Assembly: GCA_000328365.1 (NCBI GenBank)
Contig: KB299619.1
Coordinates: 496,828 to 560,827, forward strand
Origin: Capitella teleta
Lineage: Eukaryota > Annelida > Polychaeta > Capitellidae
Length of the DNA stretch: 64,000 nt
Direction of reading: 5' to 3'
This document shows positions 1 through 16,600 of this stretch, one piece after another. A program made the translations under genes and the position numbers. The notes under the pieces are model-generated. The model did not search any database and was not told the origin of the DNA. It saw only the letters and a list, made by a program, of their open reading frames with translations. Each line of letters starts with the position of its first letter. Within the stretch, counting starts at the first letter, position 1.

Positions 1-639
1 GGGTGGGGGTTAGTCTTCTGGTCTTCCTAACCACGCATACGAGAGAGACCTGACGGCAGGCAAGGAAGAGTGTAACAAATTGCCTAGCCATACAGGTGCA
101 GTTGGCAGTCAATATAAATCCATGTGACTTGCTGACACATACCCATGCGTCATAAAAGATGCTCGTTGAGCCCTGGCGCTGCCTGGCTAAAACCAGAGAT
201 CACAGCCAACAAAGGCTGCTGCCCAGTGATAAACTGTGATATTTAATATCTTGTACATGGCCACACAAAACGTAATTGACAACATCTAAAGACTTGTAGG
301 CATGCAGCTTATCCTTGCTATGTACAAGCTGGACGTGTTGATGAGATATTACTGAAAGTCAGGTCAGCTGACGATCGGCCATTTCTTGATATCAATGATC
401 TAATCTTCTTCTTCGATCAAGTAGGGATCCGGAATCTCCTCACCAGATGTTGATGTAAGTTTCTCTAAATAACAGATGTGATCCTTACCCACAAATTAGG
501 TAACAAATGACGAATGCAGAGCAAACGCCATTCACGTGCTCTTGTTGGTATAACTACGAATGCTGGTAGACTGTGCGTGTTTAGTGCACAATCAGCTGCA
601 TCCATTTTGATTGTTTGTAAACATTGGAAACCATCTATG

Positions 640-1800
640 GCGTGTGTGGACGATTATTCTGCTGGATTGAATGTTACCTTAGCTGCCACACACAGTATGT
701 CTTTGTCGATCAGTCCTCATCACCAATAGCCCAAGTAAGTTCAGGAGTGCCCCAGTGAAGCATTATTGTCCCAGATCTATATCTCCTCTTCATTAATGAC
801 CTGTGTCACTGCCTCTCTGCACGAGTGCAAGTACCAGTCCCTCCCACCCTGACTGTCACCCCCGTGGGTTAAACCGCTGACTGCAATCCTATGCCGACCG
901 TGGGGGTTGAGGTCCCGGGTTCGAGACCTGATCATGCAGCGGGCGTTATGATTGTGAATTATAATTGTAATCTGTTATAATTGTAATTCTTCGGTGACTC
1001 TACAGTGCTGCCTAACTGCGTAACAAGGCCGGGCGCTGTGTACTACTGTCTATGGTGGTATGCAGGATAAAGAACCCTTGGGATTTATCGATAAGAGTAG
1101 GGGGAAACCCCGGTCCCGGGCCTTCTGTTCTGGTGCCCGTATCATCCGATCGGATTGGGTGGAGCCGTAAACCCCATCACTCTCACTCTCTGACTGTCAC
1201 CCTGAAGCACTTGTTTATGCAGATGATATGATGCTAATTTACACTGGAAAGGACCAAGCTTCTATCAGCACTGCTATCAAAGAAGAGCTGCGGATTGCAG
1301 CTAAATGGGCAGAAATTTAGGGTATGCGCTTCAATGACACCAAAACAGTGGCCATGTTTATCTCCCACACAACCAACACTATACACCGCCCATTACATTT
1401 GCCAACTCCACTCTCGAGTACAGCAATGAGCACCGTCACCTAGTGCCCTCAGCAAACATGCCCACGTCAATGTGCTGACTCGGAAGGGAACAACCAAAAT
1501 ATTTCTTCTCCGACGGCTATCATATAAAATCAGAAACCATATGATCTGCTGTTAAAAATCTACAAAATGTATGTGAGGCTGCACCTTAAATACGCCTCTC
1601 CTGCTTGGGCCACTCTCACAGCCCCACAGCTTGTGCTATTAAAAAGCCTGAAAAGCAGAGCCATGGGGATCATTCTTACCCTCAATCGAACTCATCACTT
1701 CAAGGACGCTGACTACTCCACTCCCTTGACGTCACGTCATCAGGACATCAGAATGTCTTGCACTCAACTGTTTCATGTTCAAACTATATAGCAATTGTCT
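640..1800 (+). mobile_element. Decayed LINE, reverse transcriptase part (CR1/L2-like)
   Basis: Translation in shifting frames gives a non-LTR reverse transcriptase. There is a segment ending in SGVPQ followed by a decayed LFINDL block near 740-810, then the catalytic VYADD box near 1213-1230, then a block like W..I.GMRFNDTKT. A C-terminal part at about 1567-1790 carries the KYASPAWATLTAPQL stretch typical of CR1/L2/Jockey-type elements. The 5' part (endonuclease) is absent, so the copy is 5'-truncated as LINEs usually are. It contains stops and frame changes and cannot be active. A SINE splits it at 862-1189. The exact clade is inferred from the motif style only. Confidence 0.8.
862..1189 (+). 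mobile_element. tRNA-derived SINE, copy 1, inserted in the LINE
   Basis: About 328 bp with a tRNA-like head. A B-box match (GGTTCGAGACC) lies near 918; the A-box end is diverged in this copy. The body is nearly the same as the element at 3614-3968 on the other strand. It is flanked by an exact 13-bp direct repeat, CTGACTGTCACCC, at 849-861 and 1190-1202, a target-site duplication from LINE-type retroposition. The host LINE reading resumes immediately after the right repeat. Confidence 0.9.
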
Positions 1801-2036
1801 CCCTTGCAAGCTTTCTAAATATAAACCTGTGCCACATACCAACCCATGTGACACGCGTGCTCAATATGTGATTCACCCGGCATTCGCCTTATCGACCGTT
1901 CGCTTTTCATTTTTTAAATGAAAAATCTGAACTTTATTCCATTGGTATTTCATTCTCGGTCAGATATTTCATCTTTCAAAACATCTCTCCACAATTCACC
2001 CTCTTACATTCTACTTGCGTACATTTGTTACTAAAC

Positions 2037-2089
2037 TAATTTGGACATTTCGACCTGTCAAGATAAGACAGGTCGAAATGTCCAAATTA
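2037..2089. repeat. Perfect 23-bp inverted repeat (hairpin)
   Basis: Arms 2037-2059 and 2067-2089 are exact reverse complements, separated by a 7-base loop (AAGATAA). It lies in AT-rich non-coding DNA just after the LINE fragment. It could be a recent foldback insertion, a replication-slip palindrome or a small structured RNA. Nothing in the flanks decides between these. Confidence 0.9.
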
Positions 2090-2699
2090 TGGACATAATT
2101 TTCAGATTCAGCTGAAAATGATGTCAATCAACACAATCTGACTCTTCACAGCAAGGAAAGCGCCTCATTCTCTTGCTAACAGAGTGACCAGGTTAGAGTA
2201 GAAATGTTGAGAATTGAGGCATAATGCTTTATCTCACCTATTACAGAGTCTACAGAATGATGCTCAGGCATATTCAATTATATTGTATGCCTAAAGCATG
2301 GGTTCCCACACTCTGAGGGTCATGTCAGATCTGCGAGGCCCCTCAGAGTGGCTCTCATTGAAAGCTTGGCAGTTCTTCATTTTCTCAAAGATGTCAGCAG
2401 ATAGAAAGGCAGCAACCTGGATGAAGCTGCATGGCCAAAAGTTGTCTCGGTATATAGCAATAATTATGCACACCTCATGAACAATTATTGTGTTCTATGA
2501 AAACTGACATCTTCTCAGTCATTCTGAGACTGTCAAATTTGCTTGTTTTAGCAATTGAGTATTTGTCCGGGTGAGCTACCCCCTACCATCCGTCTTTCGC
2601 CCAGCAATCGAATTTCTCAATTGTCCATGGTTGGACTTGAGCGCCAGTCCTGCTTAAAAAATTGCCCGCTTTTTAAAATTTTAAATCAATATCAAATAT

Positions 2700-3045
2700 A
2701 ATTGCAGTGTTATTTGATTTTTGTCAAACATGATCAGAAACGGTTTTGTTTTTTAAGCGATTGCTAGATGTCTCCACGCGTTGAGTCCAGGGAGTGTTTG
2801 GTGTGTCCTTAAAAAGCATTTGTTAAGCTCCTTATCAGCAAACTCGCCTCACCGCTCGTTGAAGCGATGATGTCGGCTGACTCTTTTTAATAGGAGTGAC
2901 TGACGATTTAACAAGCTTAACTAATAATTTAATTACACAACAAACACTCCCAGGACTCGGCGTGGAGACAGCTAGCAATCGCTTAAAATACGCAAGCCTT
3001 TCTGATAATGTTTGAAAAAAGTATAGTTACTCTGTAATTATCTGC
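2700..3045. mobile_element. Foldback / MITE-like element with long inverted repeats
   Basis: Long imperfect inverted repeats face each other. The best-matching parts are about 2722-2808 and 2936-3015, and both contain the core TTAAGCGATTGCTAG in opposite orientation. Similarity continues weakly outward and also into the middle, where GCATTTGTTAAGC faces TTTAACAAGC. There is no coding capacity. This is the architecture of a non-autonomous DNA transposon. No clear target duplication was found, so the superfamily is unknown. Confidence 0.7.
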
Positions 3046-3153
3046 AACATTGTTTTGAAATTTTCACAACATATTAATGATGGTTGCCTCTCTGTATCGT
3101 GTAAATTTTAAGCTATCGCTTTCTGGAGTAAAAATAAAATATGACCTTCTTAA

Positions 3154-4208
3154 AGAGATGGGGAACTGAATTTTAAGTGATGTTCTATTGACTCATAGCA
3201 CCAATTGATAGTACTCCGTGCCAAGAACATCATGCCTGGATGCAAACGTAAGGAAATAATGCATTCCGAATATCGGGGTTAGCATTGCGCTTATGGGAGA
3301 ATGGCTTCCTTTGCAAAGTATAGGAGGCAAACGTCAGCTGAGGGCTTGCCGTGATTGGTCCCGTTGCCCTCGTGAAGCTATCGATTTCAGCCAATCAGAG
3401 CAGACCATCTTCGCCATAAAAGGACATCTTTGTTGTTTACAGTTGAAAGCGTCAGTATTGCGCATGCGTAGTGCACTCTGGCTGACCTTTTTACTGTTTC
3501 AGGATGAGAAACCATGGTAGGTGTCGCTTGTTAAAATAAGAAAAATAGGGGGGGAAAAAAAAAACAATTTTCGCACCTGACTGGTGGCAAAATGATTATT
3601 CTATCTATTTCCGAGTGAGTGAGTGAGTGATGAGTGATAGGGTTTTACGGCTCCACCCAACCCATTCGGGTGATACGGGCGCCAGAACAGAAGGCCCGGG
3701 ACCGGGGTTTCCCCCTACTCTTATCGATAAATCCCAAGGGTTCTTTATCCTGCATACCACCTTAGACAGTAGCACACAGCACCTGGCCTTGATATGCAGT
3801 TGGGCAGCACTGCAGAGTCACCGAAGAATTACAAATATAACAATCATAATTCACAATCATTACGCCCGTGGCCGGATCGGGTCTCGAACCCGGGACCTCG
3901 ACCCCCACGGTCGACATAGGATTGTAGTCTGTCGGTTAAACCGATTGAGCTATTCGGTGCCCCCGCTTGAAAAGAAAATAAAAAAATATCCAGGGGTTTA
4001 GTCGCAGGACACGCTGATATGACAAGGCCCATTGTAAAAGATGGGGAACTCGGTGTTTCATGAGAGCCTCTGACGTCACACCTAATTCGCAATATATCTC
4101 TTGAGAAATCGTTAGCGATGATATTCCTTGTGTGGGCCAGGCATAGGAATCATTTTTGGTGCATCAAATAACGACTCAAAGTCCATTTTTAACCAGTTCT
4201 CTCCCCCT
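3154..4208. mobile_element. 700-bp TTAA-flanked non-autonomous element, copy A (with SINE inside)
   Basis: This stretch, without the SINE at 3614-3968, is nearly the same as 35366-36064, so both are copies of one dispersed repeat of about 700 bp. The ends form imperfect inverted repeats of about 20 bp (left AGAGATGGGGAACTG, right its rough complement). TTAA lies directly outside at 3150-3153 and 4209-4212, as in piggyBac-type insertion. No transposase is encoded. The superfamily assignment is inferred from TTAA only. Confidence 0.8.
3614..3968 (-). mobile_element. tRNA-derived SINE, copy 2, inserted in the 700-bp element
   Basis: Read on the minus strand, the tRNA-like head starts near 3968. 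It carries a perfect A box (TAGCTCAATCGG) and a B box (GGTTCGAGACC), the internal RNA polymerase III promoter. The body ends in a CTCA/ACTC simple tail near 3614-3640. The paralogous repeat at 35366-36064 has the uninterrupted sequence at the matching point (about 35824), which proves insertion. No clear target duplication remains. This copy is better preserved at its head than copy 1. Confidence 0.9.
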
Positions 4209-4539
4209 TTAACCACGGTTTTCGGGCATTTTTCAGCCAGGTATAGGGGAAACACATGTTAATTAAGCGGGGACTGGTGCTCGAGCCTGGCCGTCTACAA
4301 AAACGAAAATTCGCTCTCGAGCCGAGAGTCATTACCCCATAGGATTCTACCCGCATGTCCACTCTCAGTATTCTTCCTCTATGGCTAAAGTTAGTGCTCC
4401 AGTAAAATCTTCACGAGGCAGATTCAATCATATTCAAGCCCATGGCTGGCTACTTGTAACCGAAAGTTAAAGGAAATGAACTCACATTAATTTTATAATT
4501 TATTTAGCTAATTTTGTGAATTTGGGTACCGCATATAGG

Positions 4540-4910
4540 GGCAGACCGGGCCACGGGCGTTATGAAAATTTCACTGACTATGCTGTGCTGTACTACTAGG
4601 TGTACTATTCTTATTACTGTATGTACAGTATTATACTGTCTATAATAGTTGCAGGATATATTAAGACTTATTATTTTAACATTGCATTTTCTGGTATTTA
4701 ATGATTTTCCTTTTTACCTCTGTTTGTACAGCGCATTTGAATGTTCTTTGATATTGCTGAAAATGCTTTTTAAATGTAATAAATGAAATGAAATGAAATG
4801 AAATAAAACTCTTGGGATTTATCAATATGAATGGGAGAAGCCTCGGTCCCGAATGGGTGGTTGGACTGACCGAACTCATGTGTAGCAGTTAAAGTGTAAA
4901 ACCCAATCTC
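4540..4910 (+). mobile_element. Degenerate SINE, copy 3, split by a LINE-type 3' tail
   Basis: Two diverged pieces of the same SINE lie at about 4540-4658 and 4806-4910 in correct order. Between them are about 150 bp ending in a GAAAT repeat (4783-4803), preceded by a TGTACAGCGCATTTG-like block that resembles the 3' end of CR1/L2 elements. The order suggests an old SINE later hit by another retroposon. The A/B-box head is lost. Confidence 0.6.
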
Positions 4911-5229
4911 ATGCCTCATGTCTCCACGCGCCTTCGTAGAATTATCATTATGAGCGCGAGAAAAATGCTTGATCATAAGGTACCGAGGTTGATGTCGTCA
5001 TGGTTTTGTGAGCTCATTTTTTCGCGATATAACTGCGCATGTTTCCATGACGTAGCCCACATGTTTCGAAGATAGTGATTGAGGAACTGAAAATGGCGTG
5101 TTCATCGAAAATATAGATGGCAGTTTTTCACTCGAATTTGCTTTAAAAATTGATGATACACGCGGCTTGAATTACTTGTAGACCGATCTTTAATTTCTCT
5201 GCTTTATAATCAACCACAACACCGCTAAA

Positions 5230-10414
<5,185 letters not shown>

Positions 10415-10536
10415 GCTAGATGAAGTGATGAGGATGTGTGAAAATAGCGCTGTCTATGCGCTTACTACGCGAAGATGGCATCGTTATGATAGCCGTTGAG
10501 TCTCGGCTGTTAAAATGCTGAATGAGAGGAGGAGGT

Positions 10537-10542
10537 AATAAA
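10537..10542 (+). promoter_or_regulatory. Candidate polyadenylation signal of UPF1
   Basis: AATAAA lies 123 bases after the UPF1 stop codon and is followed by GA-rich DNA. Other A-rich variants occur further on, so the used site is not certain. Confidence 0.5.
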
Positions 10543-10544
10543 GA

Positions 10545-10580
10545 GAAGGTGGAGGAGGAGGAGGAGGAGGAGGAGGAGGT
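10545..10580. repeat. GAG microsatellite
   Basis: A run of (GGA)n in the UPF1 3' flank, imperfect at its start. Confidence 0.9.
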
Positions 10581-12199
10581 GGCTATAAACGCCAAATACA
10601 CAGCTCTTCAAAAGGAAGCGTCAAAATGAAAGGCGCCCACGTATAATATATGAGAGCCCCACTTTTTCTACTTTTTTGGGTTTTTTTCGTTTTTTTTTTT
10701 TCCTCGTTTTTTTTTTCTTCATGCATTACGTTAGGAATTTTTTTATTTTTCATGATTGTCGTTAGTACATGTAATCCATGGACTTTTTCTTTCTTTTCGT
10801 AACCCACTTACATGGATGGCCAATGTCAGGGTCTGCCGACTACTTCAGCCCCTGTTGCCATGGTGTTGCCATGCACCTATGCAGATAACGCTGGGTGTCT
10901 TTGTATGTCCAAAGCAAACAGAACATGGCTGTGTGGTCTCATAGAGCTTTATTTTTATCTTGTGTGAAGTAACTCCTCAGCCCCCAACCCTCCCTTTACA
11001 AAGATTTCTTGATCTAATTACTGTAAACATGGCGAATTGAGTGAAGCACAGATGTATCAGTAATTTCAATTTGGCTGTTGATCCCTGCTTGCACTGTTAG
11101 AATCATCGCTTCATTATATTGTCAGCTACTGTATGTTATAACCAAGAGATGACATGATATACATGTGAAGGTTTTTCTTTTCTTGGGCTGTCTGTTGAAA
11201 AGGGTTTTTAATTAAAATTTCAATTTTTAATATTTTTTTAACATAACAATTATTATAAAGGGAACAAAAATAAATATTCAAGATTCGGAATCTTCGTGTA
11301 TTCTCATTATAATTAATGGCATTATTATTTCGGTTTAAGGTATTTTTCTGTTCATAACATTTTTTTTTTTTTTTTTTGCTTATAGTATATTTTCAGGACT
11401 TGATGGTTTTCGAAATTTTCTAATGCAAAATTGTTTATTCTTCTATCTGAATTTATTTTTTCAAGATTTGTTGTTTCATTAAAATTTATTTGAATAAAAA
11501 TATTTCCATCATCAAATTGAATCTTTGTGGGTTTTTGTTGCAACATCAAAGTTGTTCAATTTCCAAAGAGTCAAGTTTTGATAACAATTCAGTCTCGCAT
11601 TTTGATCAATTCTACAATGCAATTGCAAGTGGAGCTGTCTTAGGTGGTTTTATTGTCTATTGAGTTGGTTGCTAAGAGTGTTGGATGTTAGCAGAGTACA
11701 GTTTCATAGTTAAAATTTAGGATGGACATGATGTTTCTTAGATTATTGGCTACTACTGAATGACTATTGAACGTGAGTGTGCAACAAATTATAACAGGAT
11801 TAGCGCTATTGTAACAGGAACACAAAAACTTGGCAAATCGTATACGTAACTGGGTGAGTAAATTAGGTTTGTATGGTGCAATGAAGCGTGAGTGTGTGCG
11901 ATAAGGCAGCATTAATAGGCGCCTGATGCTCTTCCTCCTGAAAGTGCATCGAAATTCCAAAGAGGACGACCGTAATAAGATGTGCAGTAGGAGAACAGGT
12001 GCTAAATAGTGCTAAAAGAACAGTGCATGAAATTAGAAAGGAACCCATTGACGCGGCTGCAGAATTCGGATTTTGCTTTTCTAGTGTTGCTTTGGTGTGA
12101 GTATTTTCCAATGTACTTCTGTAGTGACCTAGATCTATGGCTGTATTTTCTCTTGGGATGACGTTTCCATTTATTGTAATTGTGGGAGGCGAAGTCTTA

Positions 12200-12620
12200 A
12201 CATATTGATAACATGTTCTTCATCCCACTCACAGATGAAGCGATGAGTGCGGCGTCATTCGGGTAATCAGGGCGCCTGCGAAGCGATGGCCAATGCAGCA
12301 GCCGGCTTCAGATTCCTGTGGTTGACTCAACAGTTCGTCCATGGGGAATAGCACTGCACCCTGTTTGACGCCAGTTGAGCATTGATTTAACATATATTGC
12401 ACAGCCACCGTAAGACCGACATATTATGAGCAGTTCATCTCGGTCCATTCCAGAGACTCAGGTGAAGTTGACATCTCCGATGCGCGTGGCAATTGCGTCC
12501 ATGTCAAATTGAAAATACCAATGTTCTTGAATGAGCAAAACATCACACACACTCATCAAGTGTTTCACGTAATTCAAGCGCTGAATACTATGACCCCCTA
12601 CTGTTGTAGGAAAGTAATCT
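12200..12620 (-). mobile_element. LINE endonuclease-domain fragment
   Basis: The minus strand translates to a stretch with CDVLLIQEHWYF, followed by IATRIGDVN and later SYGGCAIY. These are the characteristic blocks of the APE-type endonuclease of non-LTR retrotransposons (QEHW core, GGCAI block). In-frame stops and frame changes show it is decayed. It is not joined to the reverse transcriptase fragment at 640-1800 and lies on the other strand. Confidence 0.6.
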
Positions 12621-13504
12621 TAAGTGTGTATCCTCCATTATGAATGATCTTCGAATGATTTCGGAGCCATTTTAGCTTTATCCCTTCTCATGCGATATAT
12701 CCTAGTGCTAGTCATGTCTTCCCTTCTGGACGACACTGAAATACCTCCTTTAAGACTTAATAATGTAATGTGTAGGCCTACAGATAACTGGATCATAATA
12801 TAGGTCATATCCCTACGCTCCCCCATGAGCGACACTCGTGATATGTCTCGACAATTAAAGTACGTCTCTTATAATATGCTCAGGGTATCGCTCTTATGTG
12901 TAAATTTCATGTGTATTATTCCAAAGTAAACAGGTAGCATATACTATATTCAATACTTCTCAGCTTGCCGTTTCAGTATGTACACTCAGCAGTTTGTTGT
13001 TAATTATTATGACTGGCGAAGCTCGATCACCTTAGCCATATCTCACTAGCTGTTTGTTTCTTGCTTGATCTATATTTATTATTTATTTTTCAATGCGGTT
13101 AAGTAGTTTCTTAGTTCATGAACCGTGTATCCTATTGTTGTTACACGGAATAAAGCCGATATATCTATACTGATCTATCTATCTATCTACGTAGTACGTA
13201 GCGATTACCGACTTGATGCTTTGCCGCCGATTGGACACGAAAAAGCGCATTCGTCCACTTACAGCGACTCATGCGGCTGCAATCTGTTTGAGCTTCCCTA
13301 GAGACAAGAGACGAGTGAGAGTGAACAGGTGAACGAGCTTGAATCTTTGAATCTGCTTTATTATGTAGGTATTCACCTTACCAGCGGATAATTATTATAT
13401 TTAAGGTTTTTTTTATAGTTTAGAGCCTTTATAGTAGACCTCTTAGCCTAGCCCCTAGCTCCCATTGTCTAACGAGCAGACGACGCCACAGCACCAGTCG
13501 AAGC

Positions 13505-13651
13505 CACAGGGGGTCTTACCAGTGGGCGATGGATACATGGAATGCCTATGCAGCCTTCTAGACAGTATATGATATCATATATATAGACAGAAAGCATTCA
13601 CTGCATTGAGTTTTGTCCACATCTGCTCGCTCACTGGTAAGACTCCCTGTG
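13505..13651. mobile_element. hAT-like MITE, copy 1
   Basis: 147 bp with terminal inverted repeats of about 24 bp beginning CACAGGGGGTCTTACCAGTG. It is flanked by an exact 8-bp direct repeat GTCGAAGC (13497-13504 and 13652-13659), the target-duplication length of hAT transposons. It has no coding capacity. A closely related copy lies at 38501-38645. It sits inside a short repeat whose MITE-free counterpart is at 49340-49412 on the opposite strand. Confidence 0.9.
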
Positions 13652-16600
13652 GTCGAAGCGGCCAACTGAGTATTACACAATGCCTAGTTCCCAAGCCGTA
13701 GCGTAGTGCACACACACTGCTCCGCTACCCTTGGGGAGCTACCTAGACCCCGAAGCCACCAATTAAAGCCGTGAAAATACATCTGGCTCAGCAGCTCAGT
13801 GGTCAGGTACTGTAGACTGTAGCACATGCAAATAAATTGGGTGAGGTCTGCGTACCTCGCCTGACGGTGAACCACTATGTGCAAAACGCCAATGACGTCA
13901 TTTTTGTTGTTGATCTTTTTTTCTCGTACCCGCACTTGGTCAATAGCGACAGATGTTGGGGTATATATGCACGTACACGTAGAGCAAATAACCGAATGAA
14001 GGATCATGAATTTATGATGCAATCATCATTCAAGACCAGACATCATTCAATTTAACGCCATTCAAACATTTGAGAAATTCTGCTCTTATCGTGACTTGTT
14101 GCCAAAACAAACCCAGATTTTATTCAATAGTCAGTGATGACAGAGGATGTCATTATTGTTCCAAGATTGAGCTAACCCAAAACAAAACACAGCTGTACTG
14201 AAACGGACATTATGCAGAGGAGGGGATGCTAGAGGGGAGATGGTGGATGATCAAGTGCAAAGAGTCACATCTCAATTCTCAACAATTGCGGTTATTGTAA
14301 ACAATTTATTTCATAAGATTTTCATGGCGGCGTATATGAACGATGGCGGCGCATGTACTTGCTAGCCGTTGTGCCATGGCTGGCTGACGGCTCAGGCCTC
14401 CATGGCGGCAGCTTTTGGGTCTATCTTAGCCTTGACAATGCTGCACACAAGTTTAAGTTGCAGGATAATTGATAATCATGATGTACGTCCCATTCTAGCT
14501 CCCTAAAGGTAGCAGAGTCTATAATACACTGTAGGGAGCTCAGCTACCTGTAGGGAGTGAGGCCCACTGCTCAGTCTTGAGCACGTTCTTGTTATAACCT
14601 GACTGTTACAAACTTGAACCAAGTTACGGTACGTTAATAGTAACCTGGTATTTTTATACAACCAAATTTATTTACAGTATAGGGTGAGTATACAAACATG
14701 CTTAGTCACTAGTGTTTCTACATGGCGCCACGCATCAGTGCTGTTGCAGTTAGAACTTCAACTTTGGCTGTGTGATAAGCGCACTTGTTACAGGTTAGTA
14801 TTGTATAGGTCTGTTTGGGGTTAGGGTTAGGCTGGGATGTAGGGTTAACTTTCTTAGTTTACCTATCTGGCATTTCTGTAATGCTACTTTTGCCTCTGTA
14901 ATGCTACTTTTGCCAAAACGGCATCACCAACATCCAGTAACAACTTCCATGGTATTGTAACGGCTCAGCTCTCATCTCATTCCATTCCATCGTCATCCCT
15001 CATTGACTCTTGTCACAATCATTGCTTGAACCCTCCTATATAAGAATCCTTTTTATTCTAATAAACCCGATCCAATTGAATCTCCTAGAATGTTTATACA
15101 TCCTATGGGGACCCCGGTTGAGGTGAACTGCCTCATTAATCTGACCAGAATCCCTGGGAACTTGGTTGGATTAATGAGAATCAACTGTATAATTGTAAAT
15201 ACTGGCCCGAAATGACAGTTGTTTGCAACGTTCTTAAGCTTTCCCACAGGGACTAAAATTTTGAATTTGTGAAATTTTACTAAATTTCCTTTGCTGCAAA
15301 GTTCAGATGAGAAAACCTTGGCAGAGGAGCTGCTTCAGATGAAAAACCCACCCTACTACAAGTAATTCCCGGCCAGAAGCCCGAACTGAGCTTTGACCCT
15401 TTGAGCTCCTGGTCACCAAGCTTCATTATGGGTAGAGAGTCTGATGTTCTGACCACTCGACCACAGTGCCAGTAAATAAGTAAATTATCATTGCAATTAC
15501 ATCTAGCTTATTTTTTATATCTTGTCCCGTGCATGAGTCATGGCTCATACCAGTAATCACTCTATAATACGATGATTCATTGATAATACCGGTGTTTATA
15601 TTTCTATGATATATATTCTATACTACAAAATCACAGTTAAGGACTACATAATGCTCTTTCAATGAAATATATCAGAGAAGTTGAATAATTTTTGTGCTTT
15701 AAATTTGGCTTGAAAATATCATTTAATTAAGGTTTTAGAATTATTAACAGGGACTATAGAGTTGTGGACTATAGTTGTTATGGACTATAGAGTTGTGTGG
15801 GTCCTGTTCTCTGCACATGAATCACCTGGTGATTGGAGGTTCTATTATTAGACAGTCGAAGAGTATGCAGCGATTCAGCTATAATTAAAAGACAACTCAA
15901 ATAGGATCTCAAAAATCAAAATATATTACCAAATAATAATAATAAATGTATTTTTATAAGGTGTGAAATCCATTTTAAAATGCTCCAAATGCCATGACAT
16001 GTGTGCACTAGTCAAATGTAAAAATGTGCATTAAAAAGAGTTTTTAAATGGGATTTATAAACATTAAGTGAAGTTGCTGACCGTACATGGAGGAGGGGCA
16101 GATGATTCCACATATACCTGTGCGCTTATTGAATATGGATTGAATATATATTGACTATTGACATGTTTCACAAATCATGAGTCAGTCGATCACGTTATGC
16201 ACGTAATGAGAATTTCAGACCACACACAGAATAAAAACTCACATGATTGTTGGGTGTTGTTACAAGCAAGAACGTGAGAATGAAAGGATGATACAGAAGT
16301 CTATTTCAGGAGCCTCAAAAAGATATTTTTGGGTAATTAATTTTAAATATATATCTATAATTGTCTTAGGGAATGGGATCTGGTCTTCTTACTAGGAATT
16401 GTTTATCCAACTCTGTTAACTGCAAAAAAAACCCCAGTCTTCATTTAAATTTTTGAGGGGTTGATGAGAAAGTCTTACATTGTAATTAATTAATTGATTT
16501 ATATACTATAATATTACATTCAATACTGCGTTATGTGCTACTAAGTGGCTCACTATCAACCATTCTTGGTTTGTATAGTATCTAGTGCAATAGCCCAATA

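Noticed and set aside
862-940. A tRNA gene
   Set aside because: A and B boxes belong to the head of a SINE; no complete cloverleaf or anticodon stem could be drawn, and the sequence continues into the SINE body.
14817-14847. Telomere-like TTAGGG units (GGGGTTAGGGTTAGG)
   Set aside because: Only two or three units in ordinary spacer; too short for a telomeric or fusion signal.
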